Shown: positions 43,942 to 52,140, counted from the first letter of the stretch. The stretch: DNA of 64,000 nucleotides from an uncultured Eubacteriales bacterium (GCA_903835065.1 CAILLO010000047.1:1-64000); one strand, 5' to 3'. The notes: generated by a model not told the origin, from the sequence alone. Numbers and translations are program-made.

Positions 43942-44948
43942 GGGAAGTACTGGTCCAGGAACTCCGTCAGTTCTGCCTGATAGGCCTTCGGGTCGGTGCC
44001 GTAGAGCGTCGCGCCGGAGGACCCGTCGACCGCCTTTTCGTAGACCGTCGTCGTCTCCGGTTGCAACCGAAGCCGCTCGGCCAGCAGGATCGACCGCTTG
44101 CCGTCGGCCGGGAGCGTCTCCAGCACGAGCATCGGACGCTGGAACCGGGACGCGAGCGCGGCCAGCGGGTATTCCGACGAGGCGCCCGCGGACAGCCGCA
44201 CGGCGAGCGGCACGGTCGCCGAGAACGGGAAGAAGGACGGGAGTCCGAGCCGGTCCATCGCCAGGCGGATCGAGTCGTCCGGCGAATCCAGCGGTCCGTC
44301 CAGCATCATGGCGAGGACGTAGTCCCGCAGCAACGGCAGGGCCGCGACCGACGACGGGACCTCGTTGCGGTCGGCCTCCGTCGCGGGCAGTTGCTCCCAG
44401 GCGGCGAGCGCGGCGCCCGCTCCGCTACCGAATCCGTACAGGACGACGCCTGTCGTCGTGGTCGTCTTCCGGGCGTAGTCGACGGCGGCGAGGACGTCCT
44501 CCCACTCGTCGTATCCATAGGTCGTCAGGCGCCCCTCGGAGTCGCCGCTGTGCCGCAGGTCGAAGGACAGGACGTTGAACTTCCGGTCGACGAGACTCTT
44601 GTAGAGGGCCGGAGTCGCATCGCCGAACTGGAGCCGGTTCACCGAGTCCCCGTGTACCATCACGACCGTGCCGCGAGGCGTGCCCTTGGCGGGAAAGAAC
44701 CAGCCGCTCAGGGCCGTCCCGTCGAGGGACTTGAATCCGACGATCGAGTAGCCCGGCATGACGTTCGAAGAGAAGTTCTCGACGACCTTCGGTTCGCGGC
44801 GCATCGTCGCATTGGCATATCGGAACGTCAGCGCGGCGACGAGGACGCAGATCAGCGCGACCGCCGTCAGGAGGACGGCGGCGGTCCGCAGGGCCCGCGA
44901 TGCGCGGCTCTGCGAGCGCATGCCGTGGATGGAGGTGTACGTGTCCAT
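43938..44948 (-). CDS. Membrane-anchored alpha/beta-hydrolase-fold protein, probably inactive
   Basis: 336 aa. One N-terminal membrane helix (about residues 19-41) is followed by an outside alpha/beta-hydrolase domain: GTVVMVHGDSVNRLQFG, VLSFDLRHSGDSEGR, YGYDEWEDVLAAVDY. The nucleophile elbow, normally GxSxG, reads YGFGSGAGA, with Gly at the Ser position. The C-terminal stretch where YqkD-like relatives have the catalytic His reads GATLYGTDPKAY and lacks His. It therefore looks like a pseudoenzyme. ATG 44948 was chosen over the longer frame because a TATAAT lies just before it. It converges on corA with a 4-nt overlap. Confidence 0.75.
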   Translation of the reverse strand: MDTYTSIHGMRSQSRASRALRTAAVLLTAVALICVLVAALTFRYANATMRREPKVVENFSSNVMPGYSIVGFKSLDGTALSGWFFPAKGTPRGTVVMVHGDSVNRLQFGDATPALYKSLVDRKFNVLSFDLRHSGDSEGRLTTYGYDEWEDVLAAVDYARKTTTTTGVVLYGFGSGAGAALAAWEQLPATEADRNEVPSSVAALPLLRDYVLAMMLDGPLDSPDDSIRLAMDRLGLPSFFPFSATVPLAVRLSAGASSEYPLAALASRFQRPMLVLETLPADGKRSILLAERLRLQPETTTVYEKAVDGSSGATLYGTDPKAYQAELTEFLDQYFP

Positions 44949-44955
44949 GCACGGG

Positions 44956-44961
44956 ATTATA
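44956..44961 (-). promoter_or_regulatory. -10 element of the hydrolase-fold gene
   Basis: Consensus TATAAT on the minus strand, ending 7 nt before the ATG at 44948. The -35 position reads CACCGG (weak). No ribosome binding site fits between them, so the transcript may be leaderless. Confidence 0.55.
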
Positions 44962-45059
44962 ACACCCGGGGCACGAAGCCGGTGTGATAGAATAGGAGAG
45001 CCGCGGCGCGCAGGGAACCCCCGTGCCGCGCGGCGCACCGGCCGAAAGGAGGCCCCCGC

Positions 45060-45860
45060 ATGAATCCGTGGCAGGCGCTCGTCCTGGGAATCGTCCAGGG
45101 CGCGACCGAATTCCTCCCGATCAGCAGTTCCGGACACCTCGTCCTCGTCGGCAAGCTGCTCGGGCTGAGCACCGATCGCTTCTTCGCCTCGATGCTGCAC
45201 ATGGGCACGCTGATCGCCGTCCTCGTCGTGATGCGCCGCGAGATCCTCGCGATCCTCAAGGATATCCTTGGCCGCCTGACCTGGCTGCTGCTCCTCGCGA
45301 CGGTGCCCGCGATCCTCTTCGCCGTGCTGCTCGGAGGACTCGTCGACCGCCTCTTCCAGAGCGGCGCGACGCTCGGCTACGAATTCCTGTTCACGGGCGC
45401 CGTGCTGATCTCCGCCGTCTTCGTGAAGGCCGGCACCCGTCCGCTCGCGAAGCTGCGCGTCGGTGACGCGGTCGCCAGCGGCATCGGACAGGCCGTCGCG
45501 ATCCTCCCCGCCGTCTCCCGCTCCGCGTGCTCTCTCGTCCCGCTCCTCTGGTTCGGCGTCGAACGGAAGGCCGCGATCCGCTTCACGTTCCTTCTCTCAA
45601 TCCCCGCGATCCTCGGCGGCCTCGTCTTCGACCTGAAGGACGTCCTCACGGGGGATCCCGCCGTCCTCCAGCAGGTCGGCGTCGCCAGCCTGGTGGTCGG
45701 CATCGCCGCGGCGGCCGTCGCCGGATTCGTCGCGATGCGCCTGATGCTGAATCTCCTCACGAGACGCGGATTCCTCTGGTTCGGCCTCTACGTGATCGTC
45801 CTCGGAGGTTTCGTCCTCCTCGACCAGAACGTGCTGCACCTCCTGCCCTGGGGCGCCTAG
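45060..45860 (+). CDS. uppP: Undecaprenyl-diphosphatase UppP (BacA)
   Basis: 266 aa, about eight membrane helices. Motif 1 is LGIVQGATEFLPISSSGHL (catalytic Glu and Ser/His region). Motif 2 reads LPAVSRSACSLVPLLWFGVE, where many UppPs have PGTSRSG; the Arg is kept. It dephosphorylates undecaprenyl diphosphate for cell-wall lipid recycling and gives bacitracin resistance. AAAGGAGG precedes the ATG. tsaD follows after 7 nt. Confidence 0.93.
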   Translation: MNPWQALVLGIVQGATEFLPISSSGHLVLVGKLLGLSTDRFFASMLHMGTLIAVLVVMRREILAILKDILGRLTWLLLLATVPAILFAVLLGGLVDRLFQSGATLGYEFLFTGAVLISAVFVKAGTRPLAKLRVGDAVASGIGQAVAILPAVSRSACSLVPLLWFGVERKAAIRFTFLLSIPAILGGLVFDLKDVLTGDPAVLQQVGVASLVVGIAAAAVAGFVAMRLMLNLLTRRGFLWFGLYVIVLGGFVLLDQNVLHLLPWGA

Positions 45861-45867
45861 GAGCCGC

Positions 45868-46923
45868 ATGGCCGTCAACCGCCCATTCCGGGTCCTCGGC
45901 ATCGAGACCAGCTGCGACGAGACTGCCGCGGCCGTGGTCCAGGACGGGCGCACCGTCCTGTCCGACGTCGTCTCGACGCAGGTCGAGCTGCACGCGCGGT
46001 ACGGCGGCGTCGTTCCGGAAATCGCATCCCGCCTGCACGTCGAGCGGATCGTCCCGGTCGTCGACCAGGCCCTCGCCGAAGCCGGCCTGGCGCTGGCGGA
46101 CCTGGACGGGATCGCCGTGACCCGCGGGCCGGGCCTCGTCGGCGCCCTGCTCGTCGGGGTATCCGCCGCGAAGGGGCTCGCTTCGGTGACCGGCCTGCCG
46201 CTCGTCGGCGTGCACCACATCGCCGGACACATCGCCGCCAACTATCTCTCCTCGCCCGGCCTCGAGCCGCCGTTCGTCTGCCTCGTCGCCTCGGGAGGAC
46301 ACAGCCACCTCGTGAGGGTCCTGTCCCACGACCGGTTCGAGATTCTCGCGCGCACCCGCGATGATGCAGCCGGCGAGGCCTTCGACAAGATCGCGCGCGC
46401 CATGGGGCTGGGATATCCCGGCGGCCCGGCCGTGGATCGGGAGGCGGAGGGCGGGCGCACGGACGCCGTATCCTATCCGAGGATGGACCTTGGCGGCAGG
46501 AGCCTCGACTTCAGTTTCAGCGGCGTGAAGACGCATGCGCTGAATTCGCTCAACCGACTGACGATGAGAGCCGCGGAAGAGGGCATCGATGTCTGGAGCC
46601 TGATGCCCCGACGGGACTTCGCGGCTTCCTTCCAGTCGGCGGTCGTCGACGCATTGGTCGACCACGCGTTCGCTGGGCTGGAACGCACCGGACTCCTCGT
46701 CCTAGCGATGGCGGGCGGGGTGTCCTCGAACCGGGAGCTGCGCCGTCGGATGGCGGAGCGCGCGGCCCGGGACGGCGTCGCGCTCCACGTGCCGCCACCT
46801 CGGCTATGCACGGACAACGCCGCGATGATCGCCGCGGCTGGGTCCTTCGCGCTCCGGGAGGGTCGCCGGGATGGCCCGGAGATGAACGCGGACCCCTCGT
46901 GGGAGCTCGATGATCCGATTTAG
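45868..46923 (+). CDS. tsaD: tRNA threonylcarbamoyladenosine synthase component TsaD
   Basis: 351 aa ASKHA-fold protein. Seen: VLGIETSCDETAAAVV, YGGVVPEIASRLHVE, the metal-binding HHIAGH, VASGGHSHLV, AGEAFDKIARAMGLGYPGG and DFSFSGVKT. With TsaB/TsaE it transfers threonylcarbamoyl from TC-AMP to A37 of ANN-decoding tRNAs. TsaB, TsaE and TsaC are not in this window. It probably shares a transcript with uppP. Confidence 0.96.
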   Translation: MAVNRPFRVLGIETSCDETAAAVVQDGRTVLSDVVSTQVELHARYGGVVPEIASRLHVERIVPVVDQALAEAGLALADLDGIAVTRGPGLVGALLVGVSAAKGLASVTGLPLVGVHHIAGHIAANYLSSPGLEPPFVCLVASGGHSHLVRVLSHDRFEILARTRDDAAGEAFDKIARAMGLGYPGGPAVDREAEGGRTDAVSYPRMDLGGRSLDFSFSGVKTHALNSLNRLTMRAAEEGIDVWSLMPRRDFAASFQSAVVDALVDHAFAGLERTGLLVLAMAGGVSSNRELRRRMAERAARDGVALHVPPPRLCTDNAAMIAAAGSFALREGRRDGPEMNADPSWELDDPI

Positions 46924-46962
46924 GCAATCCGTGCAAACGCTTGGCGCCGACGCGGAGGAATC

Positions 46963-47034
46963 TGTGGAAAACGCCCGCGGAACGCTTGAATCCACAATTC
47001 CGATTGTGGATAACCCTGTGGATAGTGTGTATAA
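46963..47034. repeat. Cluster of DnaA-box-like nonamers between tsaD and smpB
   Basis: TGTGGATAA (47005-47013), TGTGGATAG (47017-47025) and TGTGTATAA (47026-47034) lie in tandem on the plus strand. TGTGGAAAA is at 46963-46971, and TGTGGATTC lies on the minus strand at 46996-46988. The first is an exact match to the DnaA consensus TTATCCACA (reverse complement). No dnaA/dnaN or other origin genes are nearby. TATAAC at 47030-47035 could be the smpB -10. Confidence 0.6.
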
Positions 47035-47124
47035 CCCGGTTCGCCCGTGGGGATTGTCGGGGAAGAACCGGACCGGAACGGTAGGGAATGTCGGCTTCGG
47101 GACAAGAAGGGGGTGACGGCGAAG

Positions 47125-47592
47125 ATGCAGGACAAGGGGACCAAGGTCGTCGCCGAGAACCGGAAGGCGTACCACGAATATTTCATCGAGGAGCGCATGG
47201 AAGCCGGCATCGAGCTGTCGGGGACCGAGGTCAAATCGATCCGCGGCGGCAAGGTGAATCTCGGCGACAGCTACTGCTCCGTCCTGGACGGGCAGCTCTG
47301 GCTGATCGGCTGCCACGTCAGCCCGTACGAGCAGGGCAACCGGTTCAATCGCGACCCCGTGCGCACGCGGCGCCTGCTGATGCACAAGTCCGAGATCATG
47401 CGGCTGTACGGGCTCGTGAAGCAGAAGGGCCTGACGCTCGTCCCGACGAAGATGTACTTCAAGGCCGGGCGCGTGAAGGTCGAGGTCGGTGTCGGCAAGG
47501 GAAAGAAGCTGCACGACAAGCGCGAGGCCGAGGCCGAGCGCAGCGCCGAGCGCGAGATCGACCGGCGGATGAAGGGAAACCGCGACGACTAG
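47125..47592 (+). CDS. smpB: SsrA-binding protein SmpB
   Basis: 155 aa. Hallmarks: NRKAYHEYFIEERMEAGIEL, LSGTEVKSIRGGKVNLGDSY, RTRRLLMHKSEI, KGLTLVPTKMYFKAGRVKVE and the basic tail KKLHDKREAEAERSAEREID. It binds tmRNA for trans-translation; the ssrA gene was not found in this window. ATG 47125 was chosen; GTG 47113 in frame is an alternative, since GAAGGGGGTGA lies about 11 nt before the ATG. Confidence 0.96.
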   Translation: MQDKGTKVVAENRKAYHEYFIEERMEAGIELSGTEVKSIRGGKVNLGDSYCSVLDGQLWLIGCHVSPYEQGNRFNRDPVRTRRLLMHKSEIMRLYGLVKQKGLTLVPTKMYFKAGRVKVEVGVGKGKKLHDKREAEAERSAEREIDRRMKGNRDD

Positions 47593-47612
47593 AAGCTGGT
47601 ATGCCGCCTGAG

Positions 47613-47711
47613 CAGCGCCGTAAGCTTCAAGAGCGAGTATCAGCGGGAGCCTGTCACGATGCCACAGGCATCGTACGGCTCCCGACTCGCTCTAGAAGCT
47701 TCGCGGCGCTG
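47613..47711 (+). other. Long near-perfect hairpin downstream of smpB
   Basis: Five consecutive complementary blocks form a 39-bp interrupted stem: CAGCGCCG/CGGCGCTG, AAGCTTC/GAAGCTT, AGAGCGAGT/ACTCGCTCT, GGGAGCC/GGCTCCC and ACGATGCC/GGCATCGT, closing on an ACA loop at 47664-47666. Only small bulges separate the blocks. There is no T-run, so it is not a standard terminator. It could be an smpB terminator, a mobile-element-like repeat or a structured RNA. Confidence 0.7.
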
Positions 47712-47713
47712 AG

Positions 47714-47743
47714 TTGACTACCCGGCGACGCGCGGTGTAGGAT
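47714..47743 (+). promoter_or_regulatory. Sigma-A promoter of the T-box/valS unit
   Basis: TTGACT (47714-47719), 18-bp spacer, TAGGAT (47738-47743). The start site would be about 47750, at the 5' end of the T-box leader. Confidence 0.65.
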
Positions 47744-47749
47744 GAACCA

Positions 47750-47977
47750 TACGAATCGGTCCGTGAACGGGAAGAGTACGATTCCACAGAACCGCCGTCA
47801 GAGAGTGGGGGTCCCGGCTGAAAGCCCCCTCGGCGCGAAGAATCGGAAGGTCGCCCGGGAGACCGGCGAAGGGGTCGCGGAAGACCCGCAGAGCGCCTGC
47901 TCCGGCAGGAAGACTGGTGGTACCACGGAGGCAAGCAGGAACGCCTTCGTCCAGTAGGTGGACGGAGGCGTTTTTTT
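47750..47977 (+). promoter_or_regulatory. T-box leader responding to tRNA-Val
   Basis: Stem I is recognisable: GGGAAGAGTA (AGTA at 47775-47778), a stem CGATTC (47779-47784)/GAATCG (47840-47845), CAGAGAG and a distal GGCTGAAAG loop. The specifier loop, closed by CGGG (47768-47771)/CCCG (47854-47857), contains GTC at 47850-47852, a valine codon. The T-box sequence TGGTACCACGG (47918-47928) has TGGT in the bulge, whose variable T pairs with the A discriminator of tRNA-Val. Uncharged tRNA-Val should prevent the terminator at 47941. Confidence 0.93.
47941..47977 (+). terminator. T-box terminator
   Basis: ACGCCTTCGTCC (47941-47952) pairs with GGACGGAGGCGT (47960-47971), followed by six further T residues. 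Confidence 0.93.
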
Positions 47978-48015
47978 CGACGTCGGTGGCGGATGGCCGT
48001 ACAGGAAAGTGAGGC

Positions 48016-48285
48016 ATGCACATGGACCCGATTCTCAAGATCGTCCTAGAAGCCCTCGGAGGCGTCGCCGCGTTCGCGGGGTTGATCCTCGTCTACGCGG
48101 CCGCGTGGGTCGTCGACCGGCGCGGTCTGGCGGCGAAGCACAAGGTCGACCCGCGCATGGTCGAGCACCTGCTGCCCGAGGAGGTCGAGAAATACAAGCG
48201 CGACGGCGCGGTCCTCAACGTGAAGCTCGTCGGCGTCGGCATCGCGGTGCCCGCCCTGCTGCTGATCGTCTTCGTCATCAAGTAG
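48016..48285 (+). CDS. Small two-helix membrane protein, unknown function
   Basis: 89 aa. Membrane helix 1 covers about residues 8-32 (IVLEALGGVAAFAGLILVYA). A charged loop contains DPRMVEHLLPEEVEKYKRDG, and helix 2 is at the C-terminus (VGIAVPALLLIVFVIK). I do not recognise a family. GTGAGG precedes the start; ATG 48022 is an equally good alternative. The gene lies between the T-box terminator and valS with no terminator of its own, so it is under valine-tRNA control. It could be a lineage-specific membrane protein with a role unrelated to translation. Confidence 0.75.
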   Translation: MHMDPILKIVLEALGGVAAFAGLILVYAAAWVVDRRGLAAKHKVDPRMVEHLLPEEVEKYKRDGAVLNVKLVGVGIAVPALLLIVFVIK

Positions 48286-48302
48286 CCCCAGAGGAGGAAC
48301 CC

Positions 48303-50954
48303 ATGGCACGCATCGATTCCATCCCGAAGAACTTCGAACCGGCGGAGGCCGAGACCCGGCTGTACAAGGGCTGGGTCGAGGCGGGACACTTCCACGCCGA
48401 GCCCGACCCCGCGAAGAAGCCGTTCACGATCGTCATCCCGCCTCCCAACATCACGGGCCAGCTCCACATGGGGCACGCCCTGAACAACACGCTGCAGGAC
48501 ATCCTCGTGCGCGCCAAGCGCATGCAGGGCTTCGCCGCACTGTGGTTGCCCGGCGCCGACCACGCCTCGATCGCCACCGAGGCCAAGATCGTCGAGAAGA
48601 TGGCCAAGGAGGGCATCACCAAGCAGGATATCGGGCGCGACGCCTTCCTCGTGCGGGCCTGGGAGTGGAAGCGCGAGTACGGCGGCCGCATCATGGAGCA
48701 GCTCCGGCGCCTCGGCAGCTCGTGCGACTGGGACCGCGAGCGCTTCACGATGGACGAGGGCCTCTCCCGCGCCGTCAACGAGGTGTTCGTCCGCCTCTAC
48801 CGCAAGGGCCTGATCTACCGCGGCGAGCGGATCATCAACTGGTGCCCGCACTGCCTGACGTCGATCTCCGACGCCGAGGTGGAGTTCGAGGAGCGGGAAG
48901 GGAAATTCTGGCATATCCGGTATCCGTTCAAGGACGGCAGCGGCTACGTGACCGTCGCGACCACGCGCCCCGAGACGATGCTCGGCGACACGGCGGTCGC
49001 CGTGCACCCCGAGGACGAGCGCTACAGGGCGCTCGTGGGCAGGACGCTGCTCCTGCCGCTCATGGGCCGCGAGATCCCGCTCGTCGCCGACTCCTACGTC
49101 GACAAGGACTTCGGGACCGGCGCCGTGAAGATCACGCCCGCCCACGACCCGAACGACTTCGAGGTCGGCGCGCGCCACAAGCTCCCCGTCATCGACGTCA
49201 TGACCGACGACGCGCACATGTCCGCGGCCGCCGGTCCCTATGCCGGCCTCGACCGCTACGAGGCGCGCAAGCGCGTCCTCGAGGACCTCGAGGCGATCGG
49301 CGCCGTCGTGAAGGTCGAGCCTCACAAGCACAACGTGGGCACCTGCTATCGGTGCGACACGACCGTCGAGCCTCGCGTGTCGCTGCAGTGGTTCGTGCAC
49401 ATGGAGCCGCTCGCGCAACCCGCGATCGAGGTCGTGCGCGACGGCGGCACGTCCTTCGTGCCCGATCGATTCGCGAAGACGTACTTCAACTGGATGGAGA
49501 ACATCCGCGACTGGTGCATCTCGCGCCAGCTGTGGTGGGGCCACCGCATCCCGGCCTGGTACTGCGGCGCATGCGGCGAGACCGTCGTCGCCTCCGAGGC
49601 GCCCGATACCTGTCCGAAGTGCGGGAGTTCGCATCTGCGTCAGGACGAGGACACCCTCGACACCTGGTTCAGTTCCGCCCTGTGGCCGTTCTCCACCCTC
49701 GGATGGCCCGAGCGGACGGCAGACCTGGCGTACTTCTACCCGACCGACGTGCTCGTGACCGCGTACGAGATCATCTTCTTCTGGGTCGCCCGCATGATCT
49801 TCTCGGGCATCGAGTTCATGGGAGAGACGCCGTTCCACCACGTGCTGATCCACGGCATCGTGCGCGACGACCAGGGCCGCAAGATGTCCAAGTCGCTCGG
49901 CAACGGGATCGACCCGCTCGAGATCATCGACAAGGTCGGCGCCGACGCGTTGCGCTTCGCCCTCGTGTCCGGCACGGCCCTCGGCATCGACCAGCGCCTG
50001 TCCGACGAAAAAATCGAGGCCGGACGCAATTTCGTGAACAAGATCTGGAACGCGCACCGGTTCGTCCTGATGAATTTCGAGGACGACCTCGATTTCGCCG
50101 GCGTCGACCCCGCGCGCTTCTCGATGGAGGACCGCTGGATCCTGTCGCGCTTCAACGCGGTGGCCGCCGAGGTCGCGGCGAACCTCGAGAAGTACGAGAC
50201 CGGGCTCGCGCTCGGAAAGATCTACGGATTCCTGTGGGAGGAGTACTGCGACTGGTACATCGAGATGGCCAAGTCGCGCCTGTCCGACAAGGATGCGCCG
50301 GGCCGGCTCGAGGCCCAGTACGTGCTCAACCGCGTGCTGTGCGGTGCGATGCAGCTGCTGCACCCCTTCATGCCCTTCGTGACCGAGTCGGTCTACCAGG
50401 ACCTGATCCACCCGGCGGGCTCGATCGTCGTCTCCGCCTGGCCCGAGCCCGACCCGGCGCTCGACGCACCGGACGAGGAGCGTCGCATGGCCGTCCTCAT
50501 GGACGCCGTCCGCTCGATCCGCAACGTCCGCACGGGCCTCGGCGTGCCGCCGTCCCGGAAGGCGGCCCTGCTGGTCGTCTCGCAGGACGCCGACACCCGC
50601 GGCATGTTCGCGGCCGGCCAGGGGCTGCTCGAGCGTCTTGCGTCCGCCTCGTCGGTCGAGACGCGCGCCTCCCGCGACGGGATCCCCGCGACGTCGGTCA
50701 CGGCGGTCTTCGCAGGCGGCGAGATCTTCCTGCCGCTCGAGGACCTGATCGACATCGCCCGGGAGATCGAGCGGCTGGCCAAGGAACGAGACCGCCTGGA
50801 CGGCGAGATCGCCCGCGTCGGCGGCAAGCTCGCCAACGTCGAATTCGCCTCCAAGGCTCCGCCCCGGGTCATCGAAATCGAGAAGGAGAAGCTTTCGAAA
50901 TACGAGGAGATGCGGACGGCCGTCCTCGACCGCCTGAAGACGCTCGGTGGCTGA
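48303..50954 (+). CDS. valS: Valyl-tRNA synthetase
   Basis: 883 aa class I synthetase. HIGH-type motif PPPNITGQLHMGHALNNTL, zinc-like CPHC and CGAC/CPKC clusters, the editing (CP1) domain with TTRPETMLGDTAVAVHPED, KMSKSLGNGIDP, the anticodon-binding domain and the C-terminal coiled coil (RLAKERDRLDGEIARVGGKL) typical of ValS. It charges tRNA-Val and edits mischarged threonine. GAGGAGGAA precedes the ATG. Expression is controlled by the T-box leader at 47750. Confidence 0.97.
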   Translation: MARIDSIPKNFEPAEAETRLYKGWVEAGHFHAEPDPAKKPFTIVIPPPNITGQLHMGHALNNTLQDILVRAKRMQGFAALWLPGADHASIATEAKIVEKMAKEGITKQDIGRDAFLVRAWEWKREYGGRIMEQLRRLGSSCDWDRERFTMDEGLSRAVNEVFVRLYRKGLIYRGERIINWCPHCLTSISDAEVEFEEREGKFWHIRYPFKDGSGYVTVATTRPETMLGDTAVAVHPEDERYRALVGRTLLLPLMGREIPLVADSYVDKDFGTGAVKITPAHDPNDFEVGARHKLPVIDVMTDDAHMSAAAGPYAGLDRYEARKRVLEDLEAIGAVVKVEPHKHNVGTCYRCDTTVEPRVSLQWFVHMEPLAQPAIEVVRDGGTSFVPDRFAKTYFNWMENIRDWCISRQLWWGHRIPAWYCGACGETVVASEAPDTCPKCGSSHLRQDEDTLDTWFSSALWPFSTLGWPERTADLAYFYPTDVLVTAYEIIFFWVARMIFSGIEFMGETPFHHVLIHGIVRDDQGRKMSKSLGNGIDPLEIIDKVGADALRFALVSGTALGIDQRLSDEKIEAGRNFVNKIWNAHRFVLMNFEDDLDFAGVDPARFSMEDRWILSRFNAVAAEVAANLEKYETGLALGKIYGFLWEEYCDWYIEMAKSRLSDKDAPGRLEAQYVLNRVLCGAMQLLHPFMPFVTESVYQDLIHPAGSIVVSAWPEPDPALDAPDEERRMAVLMDAVRSIRNVRTGLGVPPSRKAALLVVSQDADTRGMFAAGQGLLERLASASSVETRASRDGIPATSVTAVFAGGEIFLPLEDLIDIAREIERLAKERDRLDGEIARVGGKLANVEFASKAPPRVIEIEKEKLSKYEEMRTAVLDRLKTLGG

Positions 50955-51029
50955 TCCGCCGCGCGAATCCTCCTAGAACCGCGGCCCTTCCGGCCCTGAA
51001 AACCATGCACTCGGCGAGGCCCGCGCGAA

Positions 51030-51058
51030 TTGACGCGAGGCCGCACGCAAACTACAAT
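51030..51058 (+). promoter_or_regulatory. Sigma-A promoter of fba
   Basis: TTGACG (51030-51035), 17-bp spacer, TACAAT (51053-51058). Confidence 0.8.
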
Positions 51059-51127
51059 GGAATGGCGCATCGAAGCGGACCCCGGGTCCACCCGCGGTCC
51101 ATGATCCAGGTGAAGGAGCTGAAAGAA

Positions 51128-52057
51128 ATGCCACTCGTCACTTCGACCGAAATGTTCAAGAAGGCCTATGCCGGCGGCTACGCCATCGGCGCGTTCAACG
51201 TCAACAACATGGAGATCATCCAGGGCATCACAGAAGCCGCCAAGGAAGTCCAGGCGCCCCTGATCCTCCAGGTCTCCGCCGGCGCCCGCAAGTATGCGAA
51301 GCACGTCTACCTGATGAAGCTGATCGAAGCCGCCCTCGAGGACACGGGTCTCCCGATCTGCGTGCACCTCGACCACGGCGACGACTTCGAGATCTGCAAG
51401 TCCTGCATCGACGGCGGCTTCACCTCCGTCATGATCGACGGCTCGAAGCACCCGTATGAAGAGAACGTCCGCCTGACCCGCGAAGTCGTCGAGTACGCGC
51501 ACGCCCACGGCGTCGTCGTCGAAGGCGAGCTGGGCAAGCTGGCCGGCATCGAGGACGCGGTCAACGTCGCAGACCACGACGCCTCCTTCACCGACCCCGA
51601 CCAGGTCCAGGACTTCGTCGGCCGCACCGGCGTCGACTCGCTCGCGATCGCGATCGGCACCTCCCACGGCGCCTTCAAGTTCAAGGGCGAACCCCACCTC
51701 CGCTTCGACATCCTCGAAGAAGTCCAGCAGCGCCTGCCCGGCTTCCCGATCGTGCTGCACGGCGCCTCCTCGGTCATCCCGGAGCTCGTCGCCACGATCA
51801 ACAAGTACGGCGGCAACATGCCCGGCGCCCAGGGCGTCCCCGAGGCGATGCTCCGCCAGGCCGCCAAGATGGCCGTCTGCAAGATCAACATCGACTCCGA
51901 CCTGCGCCTCGCGATGACCGCCTCGATCCGCGAGTACTTCGGCGAGCACCCCGGCGACTTCGACCCGCGCCAGTACCTCAAGCCTGCCCGCGAAGCGATC
52001 AAGGGCATGGTCAAGCGCAAGATCGTCAACGTCCTCGGCTGCGACGGCAAGGCCTGA
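51128..52057 (+). CDS. fba: Class II fructose-bisphosphate aldolase
   Basis: 309 aa. Metal ligands and active site: VHLDHGDDFEICKSCIDGGF (catalytic Asp, His ligand), VVVEGELGKLAGIED (Glu), AIGTSHGAFKF (His), VLHGASSVIP (His) and KINIDSDLRLA. It cleaves fructose 1,6-bisphosphate to dihydroxyacetone phosphate + glyceraldehyde 3-phosphate. The start at 51128 follows AAGGAG at 11 nt; an upstream ATG at 51100 adds nine residues without a ribosome binding site. The protein has the length of the longer glycolytic class IIA/B forms. It is monocistronic, with its own promoter and terminator. Confidence 0.95.
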   Translation: MPLVTSTEMFKKAYAGGYAIGAFNVNNMEIIQGITEAAKEVQAPLILQVSAGARKYAKHVYLMKLIEAALEDTGLPICVHLDHGDDFEICKSCIDGGFTSVMIDGSKHPYEENVRLTREVVEYAHAHGVVVEGELGKLAGIEDAVNVADHDASFTDPDQVQDFVGRTGVDSLAIAIGTSHGAFKFKGEPHLRFDILEEVQQRLPGFPIVLHGASSVIPELVATINKYGGNMPGAQGVPEAMLRQAAKMAVCKINIDSDLRLAMTASIREYFGEHPGDFDPRQYLKPAREAIKGMVKRKIVNVLGCDGKA

Positions 52058-52105
52058 TCCGGTCGATGCCCTCCGCCGGGTCCGCCGGCTTCCAACCGCA
52101 CCGCG

Positions 52106-52140
52106 AAGGCGCTCTTCCGAAAGGAAGGGCGCCTTTCCTT
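52106..52140 (+). terminator. Intrinsic terminator of fba
   Basis: AAGGCGC (52106-52112) with GCGCCTT (52129-52135), CTTCC/GGAAG inside, a GAAA tetraloop, and TCCTT after the stem. Confidence 0.82.

Noticed and set aside
46910-47116. A 68-codon open frame between tsaD and smpB
   Set aside because: It starts inside tsaD, lacks a ribosome binding site, and its middle is just the translated DnaA-box repeat (VDNPVDSVYNP).
46924-47124. Chromosomal replication origin
   Set aside because: DnaA-box-like repeats are present, but there is no AT-rich unwinding stretch and no dnaA, dnaN, rpmH or gyrase gene nearby, so only a DnaA-binding region is claimed.
47593-47750. tmRNA (ssrA) gene next to smpB
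   Set aside because: No tRNA-Ala-like ends, no CCA end and no tag-peptide frame were found; the region holds a long hairpin and then a T-box leader.
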